Positions 26,435-33,571 of a stretch of 36,074 bases of DNA are shown in pieces. How positions within the stretch are numbered: position 1 is the first letter of the stretch; every line of letters starts with the position of its first letter. The stretch is from positions 1 through 36,074 of the forward strand of contig CAKUJN010000011.1 in the NCBI GenBank assembly GCA_934661735.1, written 5' to 3'. The notes below the pieces were generated by a model that saw only the letters and a program-made list of their open reading frames with translations, did no database searches and was not told the origin of the DNA. The translations under genes and the position numbers were made by a program. The DNA is from an uncultured Oscillospiraceae bacterium. GTDB lineage: Bacteria > Bacillota > Clostridia > Oscillospirales > Oscillospiraceae.

Positions 26435-27058
26435 TTGCTCCGGCAGCTCCCAGCCGACCAGCAGGAGCCCCTCGCGCACGGTGATTTCCGCCGTGTCCGC
26501 AGCGAAATGGTTGCTCACACCGATGGGAAAATCACAGCGTATCTCTGCGTCTGTCAACGGGTACTGAAGCCCGCACAGCGTTACGCCGCGCGCCGTTCCG
26601 GACAGACTGAACAGCGACACAATCCCCCACTCCACCTCGCGCCGGAGCGTGAGCGTTTCATTTTCAATGACCGTGTAGACAAAATTCCGGTCATAGAGCC
26701 AGCCGCGTGCACCGCGGCGGCGCAGAAACACAAGCGCCTGTAGATTTGCCAGCGTGTGATCCAGCCGCGCGCCGCCCGTCGCACCGTAGAGGTAAAACTC
26801 CGTACAGCCGCGTCGAAGCCCCTCGCGCACGGCAAACATGCTGTCGGTGTCGTCCTTTTCCACTGGCAGACGAATACTGTCAGCAGGCGCCTGCGACGCG
26901 TCCAGCGAATCAAAATCGCCGATGACCAGATCGGGCCGGATGCCCGCTTCGCGGCACAGCCACAGTCCCGCGTCTGCCGCAATCTGCAAATCCCCCGCGC
27001 GCGGACGCTCACGCATACCGTAGAACGTCCCTGCCGCGTAAATGAAACAGCGCTTCAT
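26432..27058 (-). CDS. thiN: Thiamine pyrophosphokinase
   Basis: 208 residues from ATG 27058, with GGAGG 8 bp upstream and overlapping the GNAT gene stop (ATGA). Marks: QIAADAGLWLCREAGIRPDLVIGDFDSL (nucleotide-binding, acidic), EKDDTDSMFAVREGLRRG with the catalytic acidic residues, LYGATGGARLDHTLANLQAL, and a C-terminal thiamine-binding beta domain (ISLFSL-type GIVSLFSLSGTARGVTLCGLQYPL, FPIGVSNHF). It transfers pyrophosphate from ATP to thiamine, giving TPP. The riboswitch-controlled thiamine transporter gene lies 1 kb away, so the locus serves salvage of external thiamine. Confidence 0.95.
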   Translation of the reverse strand: MKRCFIYAAGTFYGMRERPRAGDLQIAADAGLWLCREAGIRPDLVIGDFDSLDASQAPADSIRLPVEKDDTDSMFAVREGLRRGCTEFYLYGATGGARLDHTLANLQALVFLRRRGARGWLYDRNFVYTVIENETLTLRREVEWGIVSLFSLSGTARGVTLCGLQYPLTDAEIRCDFPIGVSNHFAADTAEITVREGLLLVGWELPEQ

Positions 27059-27477
27059 TCCGTATTCCTCCGTACGCATATCCACATATACCCGCGGCAG
27101 CCAAGCTCCGACAGCTCCCGAAAGCCCGCCGACCGGTAAAACGCCGCCGTCTGCGCGGTGTCGTCCGCCGCAAGCTCAATCTGCCGCACATGCGCATAGT
27201 GCGCAAGCACCGCGCGCAGAAGCGCGCTTCCCACACCCTGTCGCCGATACGCCGGCAGGACCAGCAGATCCTGTACAAAAACAATCGTCTCTCCGTCGCC
27301 CACCGCACGGCAGATTCCAATCAGCTCCCCGTCCTGATACGCCGCCAGCGTCAGAAGCGAATTTGCAAAGCCCTTTCTCAGCGCTTCTGGGTTGTCTGTA
27401 TATGCTGTCCAGCCAACCGCCGCGTAGAGCCGCAGGACATCCGCCTCGTCATACTGTGTATATTCTCTGATTTCCAA
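27055..27477 (-). CDS. GNAT-family N-acetyltransferase
   Basis: 140 residues from TTG 27477, with GGAGG 8 bp upstream. A typical single GNAT fold: IREYTQYDEADVLRLYAAVGW, beta strand GELIGICRAVGDGETIVFVQDLLV, acetyl-CoA pyrophosphate loop PAYRRQGVGSALLRAVL (Q/R-x-x-G-x-G/A), and the C-terminal FYRSAGFRELSELGCRGYMW. Substrate unknown. It is upstream of and overlaps thiN, so the two are co-translated, perhaps only by position. Confidence 0.9.
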   Translation of the reverse strand: MEIREYTQYDEADVLRLYAAVGWTAYTDNPEALRKGFANSLLTLAAYQDGELIGICRAVGDGETIVFVQDLLVLPAYRRQGVGSALLRAVLAHYAHVRQIELAADDTAQTAAFYRSAGFRELSELGCRGYMWICVRRNTE

Positions 27478-27555
27478 GTTTATTCCCTCCGGTTTTCTCT
27501 GTATCTGGATACTACCGGCCGATACGAAGTCTCATATGCTTCCTCCATCGGATTT

Positions 27556-27724
27556 TTAAGGCAACACCGCACAATTTGGCAAATAAATTCGACGAGAGTT
27601 TTTTCGTCAGGTCAAGGTTTGAAACGTGAAGGATTACTGTACGTATTTCGAGCTTTTCAAACCGCAGAATTGGCGCAAAAGATCCGTCGCTGCGAGCCGA
27701 CGCAATTGCGCGGTGCCGCCTTAA
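27556..27724. mobile_element. MITE-like repeat with terminal inverted repeats
   Basis: About 169 bp without coding capacity, bounded by imperfect inverted ends: TTAAGGCAACACCGCACAAT on the left, and on the right the complement of TTAAGGCGGCACCGCGCAAT. Internal sequence CGTATTTCGAGCTTTTC...GGCGCAAAAGATCCG matches the repeat at 8.7 kb. A non-autonomous transposable element fits. It sits in the gap between the GNAT gene and the thiT promoter; no transposase is present in the window. Confidence 0.65.
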
Positions 27725-27772
27725 TATTGTAGCGCATCTGCGCACCGTTTGCAAGAAAGACGCGCGCAGGTC

Positions 27773-27801
27773 TTGACAGCGTGTGCACTGGGCGCTATAA
27801 T
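27773..27801 (+). promoter_or_regulatory. Sigma-A promoter of thiT
   Basis: TTGACA (27773-27778), 17 bp, TATAAT (27796-27801): exact consensus hexamers and spacing. It is followed about 10 bp later by the TPP riboswitch. Confidence 0.92.
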
Positions 27802-27812
27802 AAGCGCGACAA

Positions 27813-27912
27813 TTCCAAGGGGCGCTGGCGCAAGCCGGCTGAGATCGCAGCGTATTGCCGCTGCAGTCCCTCGAACCTGATCCGGATAATGCCGGCGTAG
27901 GAATGCGAAGTA
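27813..27912 (+). ncRNA. TPP riboswitch (THI element)
   Basis: Conserved THI-box segments in order: AGGGGCGC, GGCTGAGATC (the CUGAGA element), CCCTCGAACCTGATCC, GGATAATGCCGGCGTAGGAA. The variable arm GCAGCG...CGCTGC lies in between. It binds thiamine pyrophosphate. A terminator 28 bp downstream is the likely expression platform, so TPP turns thiT off. Confidence 0.96.
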
Positions 27913-27939
27913 TATGGACCGTGTACATTGTACAGTCGT

Positions 27940-27974
27940 ACCGCATTGCAAGCGCTGCAATGCGGTATTTTTTC
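27940..27974 (+). terminator. TPP-controlled terminator ahead of thiT
   Basis: Stem ACCGCATTGCA / TGCAATGCGGT with 5-nt loop, followed by ATTTTTT. Lies between the TPP aptamer and thiT, as expected for transcription attenuation. Confidence 0.88.
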
Positions 27975-28043
27975 TGCTGATCCGCTGCCGCAGCAAACGG
28001 GCAAGAGCCTGGGATTGATCCAAATGAAAGAGGGTTTTCTCAA

Positions 28044-28604
28044 ATGACGCAGTCAAAAACCAACCACACCGCCGTCCGCGCGCTCTGCGAGGGCGCAATC
28101 ATGGTCGCGCTGGCCACGATTCTCAGTCTTTTCCGCCTGTTCCAGCTGCCGCAGGGCGGAAGCGTCAACCTCGGCATGCTGCCGATCTTTATCTACTGCT
28201 GCCGCTGGGGCTGGAAGCCGAGCGTGCTGACCGCGCTGGCCTACGGTCTGCTGCAAATCGTCGTCGACGGCGCGTCGGGCTGGGGGCTGGTGTGCATCCT
28301 GTTCGACTATATTCTGGCCTTTACCGTGCTGAGCACTGCTTCGCTCTTTAACCGCATGAAGGGCGGCATCTACATCGGCGTCACCGTCGCGTGCGTGCTG
28401 CGCTTTATCTGCCACTTCATCAGCGGCGTAACCGCGTTCCGCATTCTCGCCCCGACCGAGCTGTTCAACACCACCTTTACCAATCCGTACATCTACGCCG
28501 CCGCCTATAACGGCAGCTTCCTCGCAATCGATCTGGCCCTGTGTCTGGTGATTCTCGCGCTGCTGCGCGTACCGCTGAAAAAGCAGCTCACCGTACAGGG
28601 CTGA
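28044..28604 (+). CDS. thiT: ThiT thiamine-binding S-component of an ECF transporter
   Basis: 186 residues with about six membrane helices. ThiT marks: the N-terminal helix (ALCEGAIMVALATILSLF), loop LPQGGSVNLGMLPIFIYCCRWGWKPSV near the thiamine site, ASGWGLVCILFDYILAF, and the C-terminal pocket helix with FICHFISGVTAF and NPYIYAAAYNGSFLAIDLAL. It binds thiamine with high affinity and imports it with the shared EcfAA'T energising module, which is not in this window. GAGGG precedes the ATG. Expression is set by the upstream TPP riboswitch, firm support for the substrate. Confidence 0.95.
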   Translation: MTQSKTNHTAVRALCEGAIMVALATILSLFRLFQLPQGGSVNLGMLPIFIYCCRWGWKPSVLTALAYGLLQIVVDGASGWGLVCILFDYILAFTVLSTASLFNRMKGGIYIGVTVACVLRFICHFISGVTAFRILAPTELFNTTFTNPYIYAAAYNGSFLAIDLALCLVILALLRVPLKKQLTVQG

Positions 28605-28678
28605 GCACAGCTTTCCATCCGATCCGAACCGTCCGGCCGCGTGTTTCCTCACTTTCACGTCACCGCTCGGCGTCCATG

Positions 28679-28716
28679 CGCCCGCCGCGCTTCCCAGCGC
28701 GGCGGGTGTTTTTCTC
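28679..28716 (+). terminator. Rho-independent terminator after thiT
   Basis: Stem CCCGCCGCGC / GCGCGGCGGG with TTCCCA loop, then TGTTTTTCTCGCTTTTTATT. Confidence 0.88.
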
Positions 28717-28723
28717 GCTTTTT

Positions 28724-28749
28724 ATTCACCATAATAAATTATGGTAAAT
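28724..28749. promoter_or_regulatory. Palindrome upstream of sigK, possible operator
   Basis: ATTCACCATAAT and, across an AA centre, ATTATGGTAAAT: 12-bp inverted arms with one mismatch. About 70 bp before the sigK start, after the thiT terminator. It could be a binding site of a sporulation regulator; no specific factor assigned. Confidence 0.4.
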
Positions 28750-28820
28750 AAAAAGCAAAAAATAAGGAATCCGGACGAGCCGCGGCAGAATAGAGTGTAC
28801 CATATTGGAGGTGGCACATC

Positions 28821-29507
28821 ATGTTTTCTGCCGCGGTATGGCTGGCACTCAGCAGTATGCTCTGTTCCCTGCGTCTGAGCGCCAGCGGCAATTCATTTCC
28901 AAAGCCGCTGTCCGCCGCCGAGGAGCGGCACTATCTGGAACTGGCCGCTCAGGGCGATCTGGAGGCGCGGAACATCCTGATCGAACGCAATCTGCGCTTG
29001 GTGGCGCACATCATGAAAAAATACTACACACAAACTGCCGATCAGGAGGATCTGATCTCCATCGGCACCATCGGCCTGATCAAGGGCATTTCCACCTTTG
29101 ACGCCGGCAAGGGTGCCCGCCTTGCAACTTATGCAGCAAGATGTGTAGAAAATGAAATCCTGATGCACTTTCGGGCGCAGCGAAAGACCGCATCGGACGT
29201 TTCACTCTCCGACTGCATTGAAACCGGCAAGGACGGCAACGCGCTTTCGCTGATCGACACAATCTGCTCGGAGGAGGACCTGTTTGAAAATCTGAGCACG
29301 AAGGAGCTGTACGGACGCCTTTACCGCGTTATGGACGAGGTTCTTACACCGCGCGAAAAGGCTGTTGTCTCCCTTCGCTACGGTCTCGGCGGCCACGCGC
29401 CGCAGACGCAGCGCGAAATCGCCCAGCGCTGCGGCATCAGCCGCAGCTATGTCTCACGAATCGAGAAGAAAGCCCTGTCGGCGCTTCAGCGGGCACTGGG
29501 GGAGTAA
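28821..29507 (+). CDS. sigK: Late mother-cell sporulation sigma factor SigK
   Basis: 228 residues from ATG 28821, with GGAGG 9 bp upstream. A short hydrophobic N-terminal pro-sequence (about 1-20) precedes the SigK hallmark SFPKPLSAAEERHYLELAAQGD. Then [69 protein letters not shown], and the region 4 HTH REIAQRCGISRSYVSRIEKKAL. It drives late mother-cell (coat, cortex) genes. The frame is uninterrupted: no skin-type element splits it, unlike in Bacillus subtilis. Distinct from the sigE gene at 18.5 kb. Confidence 0.93.
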   Translation: MFSAAVWLALSSMLCSLRLSASGNSFPKPLSAAEERHYLELAAQGDLEARNILIERNLRLVAHIMKKYYTQTADQEDLISIGTIGLIKGISTFDAGKGARLATYAARCVENEILMHFRAQRKTASDVSLSDCIETGKDGNALSLIDTICSEEDLFENLSTKELYGRLYRVMDEVLTPREKAVVSLRYGLGGHAPQTQREIAQRCGISRSYVSRIEKKALSALQRALGE

Positions 29508-29863
29508 ATGTCAATGTCGAACACCGCTTGGAAAGCTTAGCGGCAAGTCCTTCGCAGACAATGCAGTGAAATTTCTTTGGCGGCCTGTGCCTGCAATTTA
29601 CAGTTCAACTCTGATGACAAGTCAAAACCGCCGGCTGAACCGGCGGTTCTGACACTGTTATTTCTGATTCTGCAAGTATCTGAATACCATGTTTTGCTTT
29701 ACGCTGTCGAGTATCCGGATTGCGCTGCCATTTTTATGGCGTGAGATGATAAAATTCAGAAATCATCCATATCCGGCAAAAGCCATTCGGACACTGTCGT
29801 ATACCTTGATTTCAGACTGTTTTCACGTTATAATGAATCCAGAATCAGTCCGGAGGCTCGTTA
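29508..29863. other. Gap between sigK and methyltransferase; possible gene remnant
   Basis: No intact gene. On the minus strand a short open stretch (about 29760 down to 29653) ends RILDSVKQNMVFRYLQNQK-stop and is followed by a hairpin (AACCGCCGG / CCGGCGGTT, 29629-29649), like the tail of a lost gene with its terminator. Sequence turns AT-rich from about 29.65 kb, marking the start of the presumed island. Confidence 0.35.
29806..29834 (+). promoter_or_regulatory. Sigma-A promoter of methyltransferase operon
   Basis: TTGATT (29806-29811), 17 bp, TATAAT (29829-29834), 30 bp before the first methyltransferase start, which has CGGAGG as RBS. Confidence 0.8.
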
Positions 29864-30733
29864 ATGAATCATTTAATCATGTGTGGAGATACACTTCAGC
29901 TGGTCAAAAACATTGCGCCAAATTCCATCGACCTGCTTGTTACATCGCCTCCCTATTGGGCAAAGCGTGTCTATAACGGCGATGGCGAAATTGGCTCGGA
30001 AGCGACGCCAGAAGCGTATGTCTCCCGTTTAGCCGACATTTTTGATGCGCTTAAGTCGTATCTGAAACCATCTGCAAATGTGTTTATCAATATGGGCGAC
30101 ACGTATTTTGGCTCCGGTGCAGGTGCCTGGAAAAAATACCTTGATGAGGACGGAAACATTACCCAGACGCAAAAGGACCGCAAAGAAAAGTATTTTACCA
30201 CCAAACCGCTCCAGCCAAAAATCAAGCAGAATGGAAGGCTGTACCAAAACAAGCAGCTCCTTCTAATTCCCTCACGCTTTGCGATTGAAATGCAGGAGCG
30301 CGGCTGGCTTCTCCGCGACGATATCATCTGGCAGAAACCAAACAGAATTCCCGCCAGTGTGACTGATCGTTTCAACAATACCTACGAGCACGTTTTTCAT
30401 TTTGTCCTGCAAAAAAAGTATTTCTTTGACCTTAACGCGGTGAAAGTGATTGGCGCAAACGGTCAGCCAAAAAACCCCGGCGATGTCTGGGCAATCAATA
30501 CGCAGCCGCTGTCGGGCACGCATACCGCAACCTTTCCCGAAAAGCTGATTGAAGAAATTGTCCTGTGCGGAAGCCCTGCCGGCGGCACTGTTTTCGATCC
30601 GTTTATGGGGACAGGCACTACCTGGGTTGTCTGTGAGCGGCTTGGGCGAACGTGTATTGGATTTGAAATCAATCCGGAGTTTTTTGATTTCGCCCAGAAA
30701 CGATTCAAGGAGTATTTGAAAAGCAGCAAATGA
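29864..30733 (+). CDS. DNA amino-methyltransferase 1 (SPPY type, likely N4-cytosine)
   Basis: 289 residues. Catalytic motif IV TSPPYW (27-32) lies near the N-terminus, and the AdoMet-binding motif I FDPFMGTGTTW at about 242-252: the order of beta-class amino-methyltransferases. The SPPY variant is usual in N4-cytosine enzymes. Other marks: INMGDTYFGSG, the middle target-recognition part (about 70-180), and WAINTQPLSGTHTATFPEKL (motif X). It protects host DNA from the restriction enzymes encoded opposite. The last codons overlap the next methyltransferase (ATGA at 30730-30733). AT-rich relative to the chromosome, suggesting transfer. Confidence 0.92.
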   Translation: MNHLIMCGDTLQLVKNIAPNSIDLLVTSPPYWAKRVYNGDGEIGSEATPEAYVSRLADIFDALKSYLKPSANVFINMGDTYFGSGAGAWKKYLDEDGNITQTQKDRKEKYFTTKPLQPKIKQNGRLYQNKQLLLIPSRFAIEMQERGWLLRDDIIWQKPNRIPASVTDRFNNTYEHVFHFVLQKKYFFDLNAVKVIGANGQPKNPGDVWAINTQPLSGTHTATFPEKLIEEIVLCGSPAGGTVFDPFMGTGTTWVVCERLGRTCIGFEINPEFFDFAQKRFKEYLKSSK

Positions 30734-31605
30734 GCGACTATGTAAACATATGCAATCATCGCTTATGTGATTGTCCAAATGGATATCTCTCCTGCATTGA
30801 AGCAAAGGATTGGATGAAAAACCAGATCGGTGTCTGGCAATTCACGTATGAGCCGCGCGATATCCGAGATAAGAACGTACATCCTGCCGTTTTTCCTATT
30901 GCAATGGCAAAACGAGTGATCGAACAGTTTACCCACAAGGGCGAGTTGGTCATTGACCCATTTGTGGGTTCCGGCACAACGTTAGTGGCCGCACAGGATC
31001 TGGAGCGTAATGCTGTCGGCTTTGATTTAAAGCAGGAATATGTCGATCTGGCGAACAGCAGAATCGCTCCGCAGACGAGTACCTCACCATGTGCACAATT
31101 CGCAGTCTGCGACGACGCCAGAAATGTCTCGAAGCGAATCGCCCCCAGTACTGTGAAATTCGTATTCACCTCCCCTCCATATGCGAATATTTTAAATAGA
31201 GCGCGAAAGAATAAAAGCCGCCGCGGAGATTTGCGCAAAAATGAGCAATTTGGTAAAGTGGAGCAATACAGCCAGGATTCGCGGGACTTGGGAACATTGG
31301 ACGCACCGGCATTTGAGAAAGCAATTTCAGAAATATTCAGAGATATGCGGCCTGTTTTCACTGAAAAGGCACACGTTTTGATCAATATTACAGACACATG
31401 GATCAACGGAAAACGCGTACCGCTCCACATCAACATTGTCAATGCAATGCGAGCCGCGGGTTACGAATTCAGAAACACCATTATCTGGGACCGACGCAAT
31501 CTCGTCAACAGGATTGGTATATTCGGCTGGCCAAGCAGCTACATTACCATGGGAACAACATTTGAATATATCCTCGATTTCACGCTGTCTGATGAAAATG
31601 AATAG
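30730..31605 (+). CDS. DNA amino-methyltransferase 2 (motif I before SPPY)
   Basis: 291 residues, not a duplicate of its neighbour. The N-terminal segment NGYLSCIEAKDWMKNQIGVWQF is followed by NVHPAVFPIAMAKRVIEQFT (motif X) and motif I IDPFVGSGTTL (75-85). Catalytic TSPPYANIL lies at 148-156, and the target-recognition region follows (about 160-290). This is the reverse domain order to methyltransferase 1. Both carry SPPY, so N4-cytosine methylation is likely, though N6-adenine cannot be excluded. Two different methyltransferases suit a site whose two strands differ. Followed by a terminator and by convergent nuclease genes. Confidence 0.9.
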   Translation: MSDYVNICNHRLCDCPNGYLSCIEAKDWMKNQIGVWQFTYEPRDIRDKNVHPAVFPIAMAKRVIEQFTHKGELVIDPFVGSGTTLVAAQDLERNAVGFDLKQEYVDLANSRIAPQTSTSPCAQFAVCDDARNVSKRIAPSTVKFVFTSPPYANILNRARKNKSRRGDLRKNEQFGKVEQYSQDSRDLGTLDAPAFEKAISEIFRDMRPVFTEKAHVLINITDTWINGKRVPLHINIVNAMRAAGYEFRNTIIWDRRNLVNRIGIFGWPSSYITMGTTFEYILDFTLSDENE

Positions 31606-31608
31606 GAA

Positions 31609-31644
31609 CAGGGCACGATGCGTAATCATCGTGCCCTGCTTTTT
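31609..31644 (+). terminator. Terminator between methyltransferase and nuclease genes
   Basis: Stem CAGGGCACGATG / CATCGTGCCCTG with 6-nt loop, then CTTTTTATG on the plus strand. It separates the convergent transcription units of the restriction-modification system. Confidence 0.88.
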
Positions 31645-32425
31645 ATGCTATGATATGCCGTTCATAAAGGGCTGTTTTATATTTTGGACGGATGCGGAAC
31701 TTTGTTCCATGATTATGACCTGTTCTCGCATCAAAGTCAACATATATGACGCCCTCCTCAACGAGTGCCAAAAACCTGTCAATTGAGGGATCTACATACG
31801 CTTCGATCTCATTATACCGGAAATACTCATCACCATTCAAAACTTTGGTTTCCGCACGAACGTACATGAGATTCTTCAGCTTTGTTCTCAATTTCACATC
31901 TATCTCCCTGAACGTCCAGTACGGCTTCGGCGCGATATCACCGGTTCCCACGCCGTCTGCAACAAACTGCCGCCACGCGCCATGCCTGTCGTCAATATCG
32001 TCGAAATTGAAATCAATGAAAATACACTGCCGTTCCCAGTCGATGTTCACCTTAAAGCCGCGATCACTGTAGCCGCTCACATTGATCGTCTGTCGAAAAC
32101 TTCTTTCGTCAGCCGGATAACGCACACCCGCATCCTGATGTGCCCAACCATATTTCCGCAGAAGAATTTGCGGAACGATGTGCGCATTGCGCGGCTCCGG
32201 CTCCAAATGAAACAGCGTTAATAGCGAACCGGTAGCCGCTCGCTGGCTTTTCAACTCCCATTCTCCAAAATCAGGGAGCTGCAAATTATTTTCCGCAACA
32301 TCAAGCAAGTCCTCCAGCGTGTTGCCAACCCCACCTGCATTTCCAGGACGTCTATTTGCAATCCAACCCATATTCTTGATTTCACACAATCGATTTCTCA
32401 ATAATATAAGATCTTTTTCTCTCAC
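31643..32425 (-). CDS. MvaI/BcnI-family restriction endonuclease, subunit 1
   Basis: About 260 residues from GTG 32425, with AGGAGG 7 bp upstream. Family signature: G-V-G-N-T-L-E-D-L-L-D-V-A-E-N-N, then L-P-D52-F-G-E-W-E57-L-K59, i.e. the PD-(D/E)xK core D-x4-E-x-K of MvaI/BcnI nucleases, which are related to MutH. Known members act as monomers that nick one strand at a time of pseudo-palindromic CC-rich sites (MvaI CCWGG, BcnI CCSGG). A second, divergent family member precedes it 17 bp away in the same operon. The true recognition site is unknown. Confidence 0.87.
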   Translation of the reverse strand: MREKDLILLRNRLCEIKNMGWIANRRPGNAGGVGNTLEDLLDVAENNLQLPDFGEWELKSQRAATGSLLTLFHLEPEPRNAHIVPQILLRKYGWAHQDAGVRYPADERSFRQTINVSGYSDRGFKVNIDWERQCIFIDFNFDDIDDRHGAWRQFVADGVGTGDIAPKPYWTFREIDVKLRTKLKNLMYVRAETKVLNGDEYFRYNEIEAYVDPSIDRFLALVEEGVIYVDFDARTGHNHGTKFRIRPKYKTALYERHIIA

Positions 32426-32442
32426 AAGACATCCTCCTGATA

Positions 32443-33168
32443 TCAAAGAATCTGCTCTACTGAGTCAAAAAGCAGCTGCAATTTCTTGACGGAGATTCTG
32501 ATGTGCGGACCACGATCATGCGGGGCTTTTTTCCCGAAATCGGACGCTGGTTGATCGATACACAGGTCCATAACCACGCCACGTTTGGATATCGCCTCAT
32601 AAATGTTCTTAGGGTCACTGAGAATGTACGCCTTTACAAAGTGAAATTTTTCATCTTTTGAATTGACGGTACCAGTTGTTTCTGCCATAGCCAGCAAGAC
32701 CTGATTTATCTTTCCAGTGCTGTTGGAAAGATCCCAAGTGGCAAGGTATTCATCATTATAGTATAAGGATACGGTTGATTCCCCGCCTGCATTAAGGGTA
32801 AGCCCCAAATTGTTTTTCTTATTGCCTTTGATAGTTGTAAAAAGCTTTCGCTTCAGCGAGCCATCACGCTTTGACGGGCCTTCATAACTAAAACGTTCAA
32901 ATATTTCCCTTGGACTCATTCCGGAAGTTGATGTCTGATGAAAAAGTGTTAAATTATTGGACTTGTTCTTTTTCAGCCGCATCCCTTTCAGCTCGTATGT
33001 GCCAAGATCTGCAAGGTGAATGTTATTTTCAGGGACACCGAATTCTCTTTCAAGCACCTGACCAACAATGCCATCGTCTTTTCTATATGTCCCCTCAGGG
33101 ATGGATATAAATCCTTTCTCACTGATTTCCTTAATTTTGGCAGCAACTCTTTCTTTTGTCCACTCCAT
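32443..33168 (-). CDS. MvaI/BcnI-family restriction endonuclease, subunit 2
   Basis: 241 residues from ATG 33168, with GGTGGAG upstream. Shares only the core with subunit 1: G-I-V-G-Q-V-L-E40, P-E-N-N-I-H-L-A-D54-L-G-T-Y-E59-L-K61. The spacing D-x4-E-x-K is identical. The rest (LTLFHQTSTSGMSPREIFERF, VSLYYNDEYLATWDL) differs strongly, so this is an old paralogue, not a recent copy. Catalytic residues are intact in both, so neither looks like a dead subunit. Probably each enzyme, or a heterodimer, cuts one strand of a site that is asymmetric or degenerate. Confidence 0.85.
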   Translation of the reverse strand: MEWTKERVAAKIKEISEKGFISIPEGTYRKDDGIVGQVLEREFGVPENNIHLADLGTYELKGMRLKKNKSNNLTLFHQTSTSGMSPREIFERFSYEGPSKRDGSLKRKLFTTIKGNKKNNLGLTLNAGGESTVSLYYNDEYLATWDLSNSTGKINQVLLAMAETTGTVNSKDEKFHFVKAYILSDPKNIYEAISKRGVVMDLCIDQPASDFGKKAPHDRGPHIRISVKKLQLLFDSVEQIL

Positions 33169-33243
33169 AACTCCACCTCATCTTATACCTGAAACAATCA
33201 ACTACCACCAGTCTGTACATCCACACGCCGTATTATATAATTC

Positions 33244-33272
33244 ATTATAATTTAAATACCAGCGATTTGCAA
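33244..33272 (-). promoter_or_regulatory. Sigma-A promoter of nuclease operon
   Basis: TTGCAA (33272-33267), 17 bp, TATAAT (33249-33244) on the minus strand, about 75 bp before the subunit 2 nuclease start. No controller (C) protein gene or C-box was seen. Confidence 0.75.
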
Positions 33273-33487
33273 TGCTGTTTACATCATCTCATTCAAAAGG
33301 CTTTCGTCCGATATAAGCCACATTATGTCTCTGTTGGCCGCTCGAAAACTATGAATCGTTGAGTAAAGCATATAGAAAACCAGAGGTTCAAAACCTAGCT
33401 CGAACCCCATCGCAATCCAGCACCAACGATTTGGATTCTAAAAGATGAAGCGGCGAAACGGGTTGATGATAAAGATTTTTGCGTGAA
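33273..33487. other. Gap between nuclease operon and HNH-like gene
   Basis: No gene seen. AT-rich, with a small inverted segment GAGGTTCAAAACCT (about 33384-33397) close to CTCGAACCCC, which superficially resembles a tRNA T-arm but has no cloverleaf around it. Confidence 0.4.
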
Positions 33488-33489
33488 AG

Positions 33490-33528
33490 ATAAAAAGCCG
33501 TCGCGAACTTGCGCAGTCCGCGACGACT
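33490..33528 (-). terminator. Terminator of exonuclease-HNH operon
   Basis: Minus-strand stem GTCGCGGACTGCG / CGCAAGTTCGCGAC (with a mismatch), followed by GGCTTTTTATC, about 45 bp after the HNH-like gene. Confidence 0.75.
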
Positions 33529-33571
33529 TGTGTGATCGCTACACTAAAGATGAAACCCTTTGTGCCTGTTT

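Noticed and set aside
33384..33412. Possible tRNA T-arm fragment or attachment site
   Set aside because: GAGGTTCAAAACCT and CTCGAACCCC resemble T-arm sequence, but there is no acceptor stem, anticodon arm or matching second copy in the window.
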